From NCBI GenBank assembly GCA_030696695.1, contig JAUYRP010000011.1, positions 1-64,000 on the forward strand: a stretch of DNA of 64,000 nt. Reading direction: 5' to 3'. Positions 9,139 through 18,663 of this stretch are shown piece by piece. Made by a program: the position numbers and the translations under genes. The DNA comes from Methylophilus sp. (GTDB taxonomy: Bacteria; Pseudomonadota; Gammaproteobacteria; Burkholderiales; Methylophilaceae). Below the pieces are notes generated by a model that did not search any database, was not told where the DNA came from, and saw only the letters and a program-made list of their open reading frames with translations. Position 1 is the stretch's first letter. Every line of letters starts with the position of its first letter.

Positions 9139-9280
9139 TGATTCTTTAAACATTTATTTATACACAGAAAGTACAGCACAAAAAATAAATTAGATATTTC
9201 TCATTTTTTTGAGTTTGGACATCAGGGTTTTGATTGCTCAAACGATAAAGGGTATTGGCAAAGAAAATGAGGACTATCTT

Positions 9281-12200
9281 TTGAAAAAGATTAACAAGCG
9301 AGCGTTGGTGGTGGCAGTTTCCGCAGTGTTGTTAAATTCAACAAATCTGCTGGGTGCCGAGCTCAATACGCAAATTCCTATGGAACAAGATAAAACATTT
9401 ATGGCGCCAGTTACTGTCGATATTCCAAGCCAGCCGCTAGCTTCTGCCCTTGATCAGTTGGGAAAAATGGCCAATATGAATATCGCATTTCCAACAGATT
9501 TGGTGCTGGGTAAGCAATCGTCTGCCATTAAAGGCACCATGACGAGAAAAGACGCTTTGCAAAGAATGTTAGCCAAAACAGGCCTAGCGGCAAAAATTGA
9601 AGGCACAGCAGTTTATATACAGAAACTTGCAGAAAATCCAGAAGGTATCCAATTGGATAGAATTGAAGTTCGTGCCAAACGCTTTTACGAGGTTGGTCCA
9701 TTGCCAGGGCTAGGTTTAACCAAAGAACAAATTCCTGGCAACATACAGACACTAACTGCCAAAGACATTAAGGAAGCACATTCTGTAAGCATTACAGACT
9801 TAATGAATCAAAAGCTACAATCAGTCACTGTCAATGACTATCAAAGCAATCCATTTCAGATGGATTTGCAATACCGAGGATTTACAGCCTCACCACAACT
9901 AGGTACCGCTCAGGGCATTTCCGTATTTCTTGATGGCATTCGTGTGAACGAGCCGTTTGGGGATGTTGTGAATTGGGACATGATTCCCATGAACGCGCTT
10001 AGTAGTCTAGATATCTTCCCTGGCTCCAATCCCGTGTACGGCTTAGGCACTCTTGGCGGTGCGCTTTCCATGCGTACTAAAAGTGGTTTCGATGGGCAAA
10101 GTCTAGATGCAGAGGTGTTGGCTGGTTCTTTTGGACGTAAACAGTTCCAAATTTCAGCTGGTGGTAACAATGGTGTGATTGCTGGTTTTGTATCTGGAAA
10201 CTTTTTTCTAGAAGATGGCTGGCGAGACGACTCTCCAAGCAAGGTCAATCAAGTATTTGGTAAAGCTGAATGGCAAAACGAACGTACGCGCCTAGGCTTG
10301 TCCATGCTTTATGCAGGCAATAAACTCACTGGCAATGGACTGCTTCCGCAACAAATGGTTGATCAGAATGCAAAGCAGGTGTACACCTCTCCTGATGAAA
10401 GCAAAAACGATTTGCTGCAATTCCAGTTATCTGGTGTATGGGATGTGACCGATACTTTTAATATCACCGGTCAGATTTACAATCGAAAGAGTAAGCGTAA
10501 GAGCCACACCTCTGATGTGAACGAAAACTTTGGAGGAGACGATGACATCCCAGCAACCGCGAGTACCAGAGATCGAAGTCGGCAGTTATTGCCAGGATTG
10601 CCAGACATTAACCGTGACGGTCTACCAGACTATAACGATTATCCAATGAATGTGGCAGCTGATGCGAATTACAATCCATTGGCAAGATATGTTGACCCAG
10701 TGACTGGTGTCGTGACTATTGGGGCTTGTACAGATGCTAATGACCCTTGCGCGAACAATTTAATTTATGGCAATAATTTTGGTACTCAGGCGCAATATCT
10801 TGATGAAAACAATCAATTACAGAATGTTGCTGATCAAGTTCAGGTTGCTGCGACAGACGGCTCTAGTAACCAAGTTTGGAACTGGACCTACGATCCAAGG
10901 ATAAGCAATGACTTTACAGGCCCAGGGGGTAATTTAGGACCTTCAACTATTCCTGGTGCGTTTAACGCCACTGTCTCTTCACAAGAGTATGCGAGGCTGG
11001 TGAGGTTTGCTTGGGAGAATAGGGCAGCGATGAAGGCAACCAATAATCTCTACGGATTAACCGCAGGGGTAGTCGCGACCGCAACAACTTCACATCCAGG
11101 TTCGGGTAATCTTAGTTACATTTATGACGTGGTTTCTACGGGTTCTGCAGGTGGCGTAGTTGGTGGATACACCGACTCATCTGGTTTTTTTCATGGGTAT
11201 TGGGAGTTAGGTGAACCGATTAACAGAGGCCTCTATTCTGAGTTATGTGCAATGACTGGTACAGGCAACATAGGATCAACGCCTTGTGTTAAAGACGCCA
11301 ACGGTAATTACATTTATCGCGATGGTAGGGCTGCAGCGATTGATAATGGATCAGGATTTCCATATCAAGCTACAGGCTACATAGAGGGCACGCCAACTGC
11401 TATTTTTAACGATACGCAAATTGATCAGCTGGGTAAAGGTGCTGCTTTACAGCTTAACTGGAACTTGGATGAGCACAAGTTAATGGTAGGGGGGTCGTTC
11501 GACACATCAGACAGTACCTATGACAGCAAACAGTATCTTGGATTTTTGGATAAAAATAGACATGGATATGTAGACCCTAGCCAATTAGGATGGGAGTACT
11601 CAGCCAATAGCCCAGAACGAGGTTTTGCGTTGAATGACTTCAAGGGGGATAACACTACCAAAAGCGTGTACTTTAGTGAAACTTGGACACCCACTAAATC
11701 ACTGAATATCAATGCTTCAGCACGTTTTAACCACACTGTCGTAAATAACAAGTTAGATGTGAGTAAGCTTGGCTCATTTGGCGATGTGAATAGAATTGTA
11801 AACTTACTGAACTATCCAGCTTTATGTACCGACAATAACAACGACGGCACCATAGAGGCCAGTGAGTGCCCGACGGGACTGGATGGTTATATTGTGCCAT
11901 TTGACCCAAGTTACGGTTATATGGGAGATGGCTTTTTAGGAAGTGATGGCAATAATATTCTTTCCATGGCAGCTGGTGAAAAGGAGAGGTTCAAGTACCG
12001 CTCATTCAACCCATCATTAGGGATGACTTGGCAAGCACAAGAAAATTTGAACTTGTATGGCAACTGGAGCCGTGGTGCTAGAACGCCTACTACCATTGAG
12101 CTGGGCTGTGCTTTCGATGATAGTCCAGTCTTTGATGGCTACGATAGCGATGGTAACCCTAAGTACGCTAAGAGAACTTGGCGTGAGCGACGTAGCTGCA

Positions 12201-13087
12201 ACCTACCTGGGGCAATGTCAGGAGACCCGTATTTAAAGCAAGTGCGGTCTAAAAGTCTGGAGTTTGGTGCAAGAGGACTGTTAACTGAGGACATTGAATG
12301 GAATGCTAGTATTTATCGCACGGATTTAACCGATGATATTTACTTTGTCTCTGTCAATGCGACTCAGAGCTATTTCCAAAATATTGGCAAGACTCGCCGC
12401 CAAGGGTTGGAAATGGGTGTAAAAGGGAAAGTTGGCAAAGCTAGCATAGGTCTTAACTACAGTTTGACTGACGCTACCTTTCAATCAGAGTTTACCTTGG
12501 CGAGCCCAAACAACAGCAGCGCTGGCAGTGTTTATGACATAAGTTACGATAAAGAAGGCACGTTTGAGCAAATCAAGGTAAAGCCAGGTAATCGTATGCC
12601 AGGCATTCCACTGCACAATCTAAATGCTAACTTCAGCTACGATGTGACAGACCAATGGAATATTGGACTCAATATGATTATGCATTCAGAGGCCTTTTTG
12701 CGCGGCAATGAGAACAACAAACACAAGGCTGGCCCTGCATCACCAATTACCGGGCCTATATGCGGGGGGTATCTGTGTACGATCGAACGCACTGGTTTCG
12801 GCGAGGGGAAAACAGCTGGTTATACCGTATTTAACTTTCAAACTAGTTATAAAATTTCCCCCGAGTGGATTTTTGGTATGCAAGTGAACAACTTGTTTGA
12901 TAAGGAATATGCAAGTGCAGGCAGGTTGGGTCTGAATGCATTTTCTCCTTCCATTCGTGGAGTAATCGGAGAGAGTGGTTTTAACTACAACAGTGCAGAT
13001 TGGCAAGGTAGCAGTTTCTTAGGAATTGGCGCACCAAGGTCGGCATTTTTTACCTTGAGTTATCAGTTTGTGCCTAAACCGCTATGA
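9281..13087 (+). CDS. Second large STN-type TonB-dependent receptor, tandem paralogue
   Basis: 1268 residues from a TTG at 9281, chosen because TGAGGA lies 7 bases before it and the product then begins with a good signal peptide (MKKINKRALVVAVSAVLL); an upstream in-frame TTG at 9209 would add 24 residues. The layout matches the previous gene: STN domain, IQLDRIEVRAKRFYEVGPLPG, plug with FLDGIRVNEPFGDVVNWD, then a very long barrel. Segments are near-identical to its neighbour while the loops diverge, which fits tandem duplication followed by specialisation for a related ligand. It ends PKPL rather than in the usual aromatic residue. Confidence 0.9.
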   Translation: MKKINKRALVVAVSAVLLNSTNLLGAELNTQIPMEQDKTFMAPVTVDIPSQPLASALDQLGKMANMNIAFPTDLVLGKQSSAIKGTMTRKDALQRMLAKTGLAAKIEGTAVYIQKLAENPEGIQLDRIEVRAKRFYEVGPLPGLGLTKEQIPGNIQTLTAKDIKEAHSVSITDLMNQKLQSVTVNDYQSNPFQMDLQYRGFTASPQLGTAQGISVFLDGIRVNEPFGDVVNWDMIPMNALSSLDIFPGSNPVYGLGTLGGALSMRTKSGFDGQSLDAEVLAGSFGRKQFQISAGGNNGVIAGFVSGNFFLEDGWRDDSPSKVNQVFGKAEWQNERTRLGLSMLYAGNKLTGNGLLPQQMVDQNAKQVYTSPDESKNDLLQFQLSGVWDVTDTFNITGQIYNRKSKRKSHTSDVNENFGGDDDIPATASTRDRSRQLLPGLPDINRDGLPDYNDYPMNVAADANYNPLARYVDPVTGVVTIGACTDANDPCANNLIYGNNFGTQAQYLDENNQLQNVADQVQVAATDGSSNQVWNWTYDPRISNDFTGPGGNLGPSTIPGAFNATVSSQEYARLVRFAWENRAAMKATNNLYGLTAGVVATATTSHPGSGNLSYIYDVVSTGSAGGVVGGYTDSSGFFHGYWELGEPINRGLYSELCAMTGTGNIGSTPCVKDANGNYIYRDGRAAAIDNGSGFPYQATGYIEGTPTAIFNDTQIDQLGKGAALQLNWNLDEHKLMVGGSFDTSDSTYDSKQYLGFLDKNRHGYVDPSQLGWEYSANSPERGFALNDFKGDNTTKSVYFSETWTPTKSLNINASARFNHTVVNNKLDVSKLGSFGDVNRIVNLLNYPALCTDNNNDGTIEASECPTGLDGYIVPFDPSYGYMGDGFLGSDGNNILSMAAGEKERFKYRSFNPSLGMTWQAQENLNLYGNWSRGARTPTTIELGCAFDDSPVFDGYDSDGNPKYAKRTWRERRSCNLPGAMSGDPYLKQVRSKSLEFGARGLLTEDIEWNASIYRTDLTDDIYFVSVNATQSYFQNIGKTRRQGLEMGVKGKVGKASIGLNYSLTDATFQSEFTLASPNNSSAGSVYDISYDKEGTFEQIKVKPGNRMPGIPLHNLNANFSYDVTDQWNIGLNMIMHSEAFLRGNENNKHKAGPASPITGPICGGYLCTIERTGFGEGKTAGYTVFNFQTSYKISPEWIFGMQVNNLFDKEYASAGRLGLNAFSPSIRGVIGESGFNYNSADWQGSSFLGIGAPRSAFFTLSYQFVPKPL

Positions 13088-13152
13088 ACGAGTTAACAAT
13101 GTTATTACTCATTTATATTAATTACCCATAATAATAGAAAAAAAGGACCTCT

Positions 13153-13806
13153 ATGCTCTTCCAACTCCCCAGCATCATCGATAGCGTACTCATCCTACTC
13201 GCCCTCATGTCTATCGTGGTATGGGGAGTCGTCATCCATAAATGGGTGAGCTTCTACCAACTCAACAAACGCAATCACCTGTTCTTAGAAGAATTCAACC
13301 AAGCAGAAGACCTCCAGCATGTACGTGCTAATACCAAACTCACCGATGGCAGCTTGGCAAGGATTTGCCAAGCTGGCTTGGATGAATGGAAACGTTTACG
13401 CCTCAGTGTCAACGCATTTAACCATGACGACAGAAAAGAACTGGTCACCGCTGTACTTAAACAACAAGCCCATATCGAACAATCCCATACAGAAAAAGGA
13501 CTCGCTATACTCGCCAGCATTGGCTCTACCGCCCCCTTTATTGGTTTGTTTGGTACGGTATGGGGCATCATGCATGCGCTCAAAGACATCTCCAGCAAAG
13601 GCTCCGCTGGACTCGATGTCGTCGCAGGCCCAATAGGGGAGGCCCTGATTGCCACCGGTATTGGTATTGCCACTGCAGTACCTGCCGTACTCGCTTACAA
13701 CTACTTCCTCAGACAACTCAAAAGCTCCAATGCCCAAATAGAGAACTTTGGCATTGCATTTCACTACCTCATCGTGAAATCTGGCATGGGGGCCAAACTA
13801 CCATGA
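13153..13806 (+). CDS. exbB: ExbB-type proton channel subunit
   Basis: 217 residues with an AAAAAAGGACC ribosome site. A first membrane segment at about 10-32 is followed by a long cytoplasmic domain and then two membrane segments containing GLAILASIGSTAPFIGLFGTVWGIM and EALIATGIGIATAVPAVLAYNYF, the MotA/TolQ/ExbB signature. With ExbD it turns proton flow into the motion of TonB that energises outer-membrane receptors. Its last four bases overlap exbD (ATGA). Its position right after the two receptors implies a dedicated energiser. Confidence 0.93.
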   Translation: MLFQLPSIIDSVLILLALMSIVVWGVVIHKWVSFYQLNKRNHLFLEEFNQAEDLQHVRANTKLTDGSLARICQAGLDEWKRLRLSVNAFNHDDRKELVTAVLKQQAHIEQSHTEKGLAILASIGSTAPFIGLFGTVWGIMHALKDISSKGSAGLDVVAGPIGEALIATGIGIATAVPAVLAYNYFLRQLKSSNAQIENFGIAFHYLIVKSGMGAKLP

Positions 13807-14219
13807 GCATGTTACTCAGCAATCAAGAAGACCAAGTCATGAGCGAAATCAACGTCACCCCACTGGTCGATGTCATGCTGGTATTACTCACCGTGTTTAT
13901 TGTGACCGCACCCTTACTCATGAATGCAGTCTCCGTCAAACTGCCGCAAGCCAATGCTGAAATAGCAAAGACCGAACCCAAGACCTTACAACTTAGCATC
14001 TCCGCACAAGGCGAGATCACCCTCAACACCACCCCCATTACCATCACTGCACTTAGTGACGAACTCAATATGCTCAAAACCAGTACAGACCCTGCCATTG
14101 AAATCTATGCAGATGAACAAGCCGCTTATGGCACTGTGGCTAAAGTCATGGCGGCTATACAACGTGCCAACATCACCAAGTTTAGCTTTGTGATGTTGCC
14201 AGAAGCGGTTAGCCCTTAA
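13803..14219 (+). CDS. exbD: ExbD-type proton channel subunit
   Basis: 138 residues from the ATG overlapping the exbB stop. A short cytoplasmic start (MSEINVTPLVDVMLVLL) carries the membrane-embedded Asp (LVDVML) required for proton transfer. One membrane helix and a periplasmic domain of ExbD/TolR type follow. A longer frame starting within exbB is out of frame with it and is not real. It works as part of ExbB-ExbD-TonB. Confidence 0.93.
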   Translation: MSMLLSNQEDQVMSEINVTPLVDVMLVLLTVFIVTAPLLMNAVSVKLPQANAEIAKTEPKTLQLSISAQGEITLNTTPITITALSDELNMLKTSTDPAIEIYADEQAAYGTVAKVMAAIQRANITKFSFVMLPEAVSP

Positions 14220-14281
14220 TTGACGCAACTGTCTACCTTCAAACGTAGCTAGCCTCAGCCTTTATATTCATTACACGCACC

Positions 14282-15115
14282 ATGCATACTTACCACCAAT
14301 CATTTCTTGTGACCACGCATGACAACGAAGACCAATCTCTAGTGTGGGCATTAATCGCCTCCATGCTATTGCATATCGCCATTGCATACGTCTTTCCTTA
14401 CTTTAACCAGCAGAGCCTACAACCACGCAGTACCAGCATACAGATCGAGTTAAACCCGTTACCAGAACAACCCACACCTGCACCAACACAAACGACAGTA
14501 CCATCAACGGCACTACCTGAACCAACCAAACCGATTCCACCCACTCCAGTGACCAAACTACCCAAAGCGAAGACAGTGCGTCCAGTACTCGCCACCCCCA
14601 CACCTGTAACTGATCCAAGCTATCAAATCCCTGTAGAACAATCGAATGAAACACCACCAGACACACAGGAAGAATCACCCCAAAAACCACAGCCAACACA
14701 ACCAGCACATACTCAGACTACTACCACCCCAACACAGACCCAAACAGCACTTACCAACACGGAGCCAGTCACATCTAGCAATTCATCACTAGCCGTGGCT
14801 CGATCCAGTGAAGTAGCGACCTCAGATGAAGTATGGGATGGTTATGGCAAAGCCTTGGCTGCCATGGTGAATAAACTCAAACAGTACCCGACCATTGCAA
14901 TAAGACGCCATTTGGAAGGGGAGGTGCAAGTGATTGCCAGTTTTAAGCAAGGCAAACTCATTTCAGTGGAATTAGCAGAAGCGAGTCAACACCAAGTGTT
15001 GAATGAAGAAGCAATTAGAACGATTAAGAAAGCGATTGAGCAGGTAGCGTTACATGCCAATTTAGAGCGTAAGACTTTTACGGTGACAGTGCCAGTGGGG
15101 TTTAAGTTGGAGTAG
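14282..15115 (+). CDS. tonB: TonB energy transducer
   Basis: 277 residues. An N-terminal anchor at about 20-40 (VWALIASMLLHIAIAYVF) keeps a His inside the helix, as in TonB. It is followed by a long periplasm-spanning linker rich in Pro, Thr and Gln (about 55-165) and a C-terminal domain at about 185-277 (YGKALAAMVNKLKQYP ... LEGEVQVIASFKQGKLISVEL ... TVTVPVGFKLE) matching the TonB_C fold that grips the receptors' TonB boxes. It completes the dedicated exbB-exbD-tonB set and is followed by a strong palindrome. Confidence 0.92.
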   Translation: MHTYHQSFLVTTHDNEDQSLVWALIASMLLHIAIAYVFPYFNQQSLQPRSTSIQIELNPLPEQPTPAPTQTTVPSTALPEPTKPIPPTPVTKLPKAKTVRPVLATPTPVTDPSYQIPVEQSNETPPDTQEESPQKPQPTQPAHTQTTTTPTQTQTALTNTEPVTSSNSSLAVARSSEVATSDEVWDGYGKALAAMVNKLKQYPTIAIRRHLEGEVQVIASFKQGKLISVELAEASQHQVLNEEAIRTIKKAIEQVALHANLERKTFTVTVPVGFKLE

Positions 15116-15160
15116 TAGGCATGTTTGTTTATTGCTGAAACAGAGTTGGTTGTAATTGTT

Positions 15161-15204
15161 GGTTGTATACAAACAGATGTGGTTGTATACAACCGCATCT
15201 GTTT
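15161..15204. promoter_or_regulatory. 34-bp near-perfect palindrome plus upstream core copy
   Basis: 15171-15204 is a palindrome with 17-bp arms (16 of 17 complementary) meeting at GTATAC. It is followed by ATTTTGTC, so it can fold as a terminator for tonB. The core GGTTGTATACAA also occurs at 15161, exactly 20 bases before its copy at 15181. Such spacing of TTGTATACAA palindromes fits an operator for the second ECF gene, for example of GntR type. Confidence 0.5.
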
Positions 15205-15270
15205 ATTTTGTCAATAAAAACAAACACTTAAATTTACTTTATGTTGGCATTGTATTTGCAGTAGTTGTGT

Positions 15271-15771
15271 ATGGACAATCAATTAATGTGGGGTGGAATA
15301 AATTTAAGTTGGGCTTATTCCGAACTGCTAAACAGTATTACATTTAAAACTACGTGTGTTCAACGCTCGCGCGATATTTTGCATGATGCATTAATACGAT
15401 TCGCAATATCTAAAAATCCGCAGCGTGAGGAATCGCCGCATGCCTATTTGAGGGGAATAGTTTCACATTTATTGATTGATGAATATCGATACCACTCAAA
15501 GTTTATTTCATACGATGCTGAAGCAATCACACAGCAGGATTTTGCACATTCGCCAGAGCAATTGGCTGAAATCAAAGAGCGTTTATTTCAACTGCAAAGA
15601 ATTGTGGACAGTTTACCGGCCAAATGTCGCCAAGTGTTTTGGCTGTTTCATGTGGATGGCACTAGCCACAAGGAAATAGCAAGCATGCTGAATATTAGTG
15701 TGAATATGGTTGAACGTCATATTATTCGCGCAATGTTAGATTTGCGCGCTGCTAGACAACTAATTCTTTAA
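15271..15771 (+). CDS. Second ECF sigma factor, FecI-like
   Basis: 166 residues from ATG 15271; a TTG two codons earlier is possible. It is a paralogue of the sigma gene at 3809, sharing LLHDA/ILHDALIRFA in region 2, SLPAKCRQVFWLF and NISVNMVERHIIRAMLDL in region 4. It is followed 8 bases later by its own FecR. No TonB receptor follows, so its target genes must be the tandem receptors upstream or loci elsewhere. Confidence 0.88.
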   Translation: MDNQLMWGGINLSWAYSELLNSITFKTTCVQRSRDILHDALIRFAISKNPQREESPHAYLRGIVSHLLIDEYRYHSKFISYDAEAITQQDFAHSPEQLAEIKERLFQLQRIVDSLPAKCRQVFWLFHVDGTSHKEIASMLNISVNMVERHIIRAMLDLRAARQLIL

Positions 15772-15779
15772 TTCACGAT

Positions 15780-16751
15780 ATGACTGCCCAAAACATAAGT
15801 GAGAGTGCTGCCCGTTGGTACATACGCATGCGTTCTGCAGAGCCTGATGATCTAATACGCAGTCAGTTTGAAGCATGGGTGTTGTCAAATCCAAAACACA
15901 GAGAAGAGTACGCAAGCATTGCAGAAACAATGCAAGATTTAAGCGCAAACGACAAATTAAAAGCGATTGCGGATGCTTTAGAGCAAGAACGATTCTTATC
16001 GCGAGAGAGTCGCAAACATAAACTCATGAAAACAGCTGTGAGCTTAGGTGTTTTTATCGTCGTTGGTTTGGTTTCATTGTTTACCGTCAACCAATATGAG
16101 CAATGGCAATCTCAACCGTTGTTACAAATTGCTAAAAGTAATCCTGTTGGTCAAATTTCTAAGCAAACATTAGAAGACGGTAGCCAAGTCACCTTAAGTG
16201 CTAAGAGTGAAATGCAAGTCACATACTATCGCAATCAACGTCATGTATTACTTAAGCATGGTGAGGCGATTTTTGAAGTGGTGAAAGATGCAGACCGTCC
16301 ATTTGTAGTAGAAACAGATCATGCAAAAGTGACTGTGTTAGGTACTAAATTTGCTGTGAATAAATTAAGCAAATTAGTGCGGGTGAGTGTTGATCATGGC
16401 CGTGTGAAGGTGGAGTCTAAATCTCCGCAAAGCACAATCTTTCTCACCAATGGCCAGGTGGCTGAAATAATGCCAAACAAGACAAGCGTAATGGTAAAAA
16501 GAAATGCAAGCGATGCATTTGTATTTCAGCAAGGTAAGCTGATATTTGTAGGTGCGGACGTATATGAAGTTGCAGACACTTTATCTAGATACAGAAGTAA
16601 GCCGCTTAGCGCACAAGGCAAAGCTAACCGCAATATATCTGCTGTGATTAACATCAAGGATTCAGAGCAGTTTCTGCAAGGGTTAAGCAATATTGCGTCA
16701 GTTAAGCTTGAGCAAAACGGACTTGAAACAATATTGATATCTAACGATTAG
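15780..16751 (+). CDS. Second FecR-family sigma regulator
   Basis: 323 residues. It has the same order as the first FecR: an N-terminal sigma-binding part (ESAARWYIRMRSAEP, FEAWVLSNPKHREEY), a membrane helix at about 88-106 (AVSLGVFIVVGLVSLFTV), a FecR domain ending VTVLGTKFAVN and a C-terminal STN-like part (GKLIFVGADVYEVADTLSRYRS). It presumably controls the ECF factor directly upstream. The next gene is HU, so this surface-signalling pair is an orphan with respect to a receptor. Confidence 0.88.
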   Translation: MTAQNISESAARWYIRMRSAEPDDLIRSQFEAWVLSNPKHREEYASIAETMQDLSANDKLKAIADALEQERFLSRESRKHKLMKTAVSLGVFIVVGLVSLFTVNQYEQWQSQPLLQIAKSNPVGQISKQTLEDGSQVTLSAKSEMQVTYYRNQRHVLLKHGEAIFEVVKDADRPFVVETDHAKVTVLGTKFAVNKLSKLVRVSVDHGRVKVESKSPQSTIFLTNGQVAEIMPNKTSVMVKRNASDAFVFQQGKLIFVGADVYEVADTLSRYRSKPLSAQGKANRNISAVINIKDSEQFLQGLSNIASVKLEQNGLETILISND

Positions 16752-16843
16752 TTGGTGAGAACGCTTTACTGGTTGGCACATCACGCTATACCAAGCAAAG
16801 TAAGGGTTCGATGTCATTCAACAATTAACAAATTGGAGTGCAA

Positions 16844-17116
16844 ATGAATAAATCAGAATTAATTGCAGAAATCGCAACGCAGGCAGGTATCACTAAAGCA
16901 GAAGCAGGCCGAGTGATTGATGCCACTACATCCGCTATTACAGACTCCCTCAAGAAAGGCGAAGCCGTTACCTTGATTGGCTTTGGTACTTTTAAAGTAA
17001 GTAAACGTGCTGCTCGCACAGGCCGTAATCCACGCACAGGTGCAGAACTGAAAGTAGCTGCACGCAATGCACCAGCATTCACAGCTGGTAAAGCACTTAA
17101 AGACGCAGTGAATTAA
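16844..17116 (+). CDS. hupB: DNA-binding protein HU
   Basis: 90 residues from ATG 16844, with TTGGAGTG just upstream; a GTG two codons earlier is unlikely. It is a canonical [13 protein letters not shown] at the start, the [24 protein letters not shown]-binding arm at about 46-66 and a C-terminal ALKDAVN. HU is an abundant nucleoid protein that bends DNA and assists replication, recombination and repression. The beta-subunit symbol is given by similarity of the N-terminus. Confidence 0.93.
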   Translation: MNKSELIAEIATQAGITKAEAGRVIDATTSAITDSLKKGEAVTLIGFGTFKVSKRAARTGRNPRTGAELKVAARNAPAFTAGKALKDAVN

Positions 17117-17229
17117 TCTTTAACCTTATCAAAAAGGGTTGCTAATCAAACTTAGTGACCCAATTCTCTTCACAGGCCTCAAATAATTTAATTATTGGAA
17201 GGTTGCTTGGGAAAAACTTATCAGCTCAA

Positions 17230-17255
17230 GGTCTGCTATGTCCCCAAAGCAGACC
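17230..17255. repeat. 8-bp perfect inverted repeat between hupB and integrase
   Basis: GGTCTGCT and AGCAGACC surround a 10-base loop. There is no T-run on either strand. It lies in a 215-base gap with no other visible feature. It could be a weak terminator for the converging genes or a remnant of an element end. Confidence 0.35.
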
Positions 17256-17331
17256 ACATAAATGTGTCGTATACGACAATAAATTACCTTAAAAAGCTGT
17301 TAGCCAACTCCTTGAGTTTCTTTTCGTCTAA

Positions 17332-18609
17332 CTACCATCCACAATACTCTTGCCAGTTTAACTTTTCAATCACATTGGTTTGGATAGATTTCAGACTCAA
17401 AGCCTCTCGGCCATATACCTTATTATGAACACCGCCACCTTTATCATGACCTGTATACTGGCATTGATGAGCAAATGGCACCTCTAATTGATTCATGTGG
17501 TCAATAATTGTGTGCCTGAAACTGTGAAATACTTTGTTATCATCAATTAGGCCAATCTTATTTTTATATTGCGTAAACCACTTGCTTGGAGCGGCACCAT
17601 AACCATTTTGAGCACTTGGTGTGATGTCAAATAACATTTCCTTGCCCGCTCTTTTTCTCATTTCAGCTAATTTCAATAAGCCTAATTTTTCTAAAGCGGG
17701 GTGTATAGGAATATCTCTCGGACTTGCATCTGTTTTGGTGCCAGGTAAGTGCATTACGTTTAAACCGGACTTTAAATAGATATGTTCTGTCTTTAAAGAC
17801 GCTATTTCACCAATACGCGCGCCTGTATATAAGCCAATCAATGGAATGTAGAAATGCCATGGCTTTTTTGCATGTTCGATGAGACTATCAAAGATTAATT
17901 TCAGGTCATTGTTATTTAAATATGACCAGTGTTCACCTTTGGCTTCAATTTTAAAAGTTAGAGGGGTGGGGGAGTGATTTCTGCTTGGACTTGAAGCCCA
18001 GGCCGAGTAAGAGCGTATGAAGCTTAGATCGCGCTTAATAGTTGTTTTTGCTACTTCCTTTAATCTAGCAGGTAGCCACTTGTTTTCAATAACTTCGTCA
18101 TTTAACTGTTCTGCAAGAAAATCATGACCAAGTAATTCTAATAGACCATTAAGAGTCGAAATAGCCATTTTTTTTGATTTTTCGGCTTGACTACTTTTTG
18201 ACAACTCAAAAATATAGTCTTTTATCGAATCTACTAATTTAATAACTGTTTTTGTAGAAGTATCTGGAAAAGGGTAACTTGATCTATTTTTTAATTGTGC
18301 TTGTGCCATAACAAGCATAACTAACGCATCTTTTGCACGTTCATGATCTTCTGGTGACCCGTCAGTTGTGATTTCCATACCATCTGAATTTGATTTGATA
18401 GTATAGCCTTTGATTTTTTTTAAATCCATGGCTGAAATTGTAGCACCTAGAGAATGTGCAGCAATAGTCGCAACGGATAAATCACGTGTCCTTAACGATA
18501 CTCTCTTATCTATCCCTCCACGCTGTAAGCGCAAGTAATAAATACCATGACGTGACTTAACTAATCGAGATGTTAGATTCAATTTCAACAGTGACACTAG
18601 CAGTGACAC
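17332..18609 (-). CDS. Tyrosine-type site-specific integrase, tRNA-Glu associated
   Basis: 425 residues from a GTG start. The catalytic set is complete: R265 (TGARIGE), H362/R365 (HSFRH), H388 (TGHD) and nucleophile Y399 (KVYGR). An N-terminal SAM-like core-binding domain (about 120-210) precedes it, and an Arm-DNA-like start resembles P4/DUF6538-type phage integrases. Its 5' end is 55 bases from the 3' end of tRNA-Glu, the classical position for an island or prophage integrase using the tRNA 3' end as attB. No phage structural genes are seen nearby, so the element may be reduced or extend to the left. Confidence 0.9.
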   Translation of the reverse strand: MSLLVSLLKLNLTSRLVKSRHGIYYLRLQRGGIDKRVSLRTRDLSVATIAAHSLGATISAMDLKKIKGYTIKSNSDGMEITTDGSPEDHERAKDALVMLVMAQAQLKNRSSYPFPDTSTKTVIKLVDSIKDYIFELSKSSQAEKSKKMAISTLNGLLELLGHDFLAEQLNDEVIENKWLPARLKEVAKTTIKRDLSFIRSYSAWASSPSRNHSPTPLTFKIEAKGEHWSYLNNNDLKLIFDSLIEHAKKPWHFYIPLIGLYTGARIGEIASLKTEHIYLKSGLNVMHLPGTKTDASPRDIPIHPALEKLGLLKLAEMRKRAGKEMLFDITPSAQNGYGAAPSKWFTQYKNKIGLIDDNKVFHSFRHTIIDHMNQLEVPFAHQCQYTGHDKGGGVHNKVYGREALSLKSIQTNVIEKLNWQEYCGW

Positions 18610-18663
18610 TACTGATTCGACGACTCTTAAAAAATGACTTTAAAATCAAAGGCTAAGATAAAT

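Noticed and set aside
18585-18612. 12-base tandem repeat GTGTCACTG at the integrase start
   Set aside because: Only two units overlapping the start codon; probably chance duplication, relevant only to start choice.
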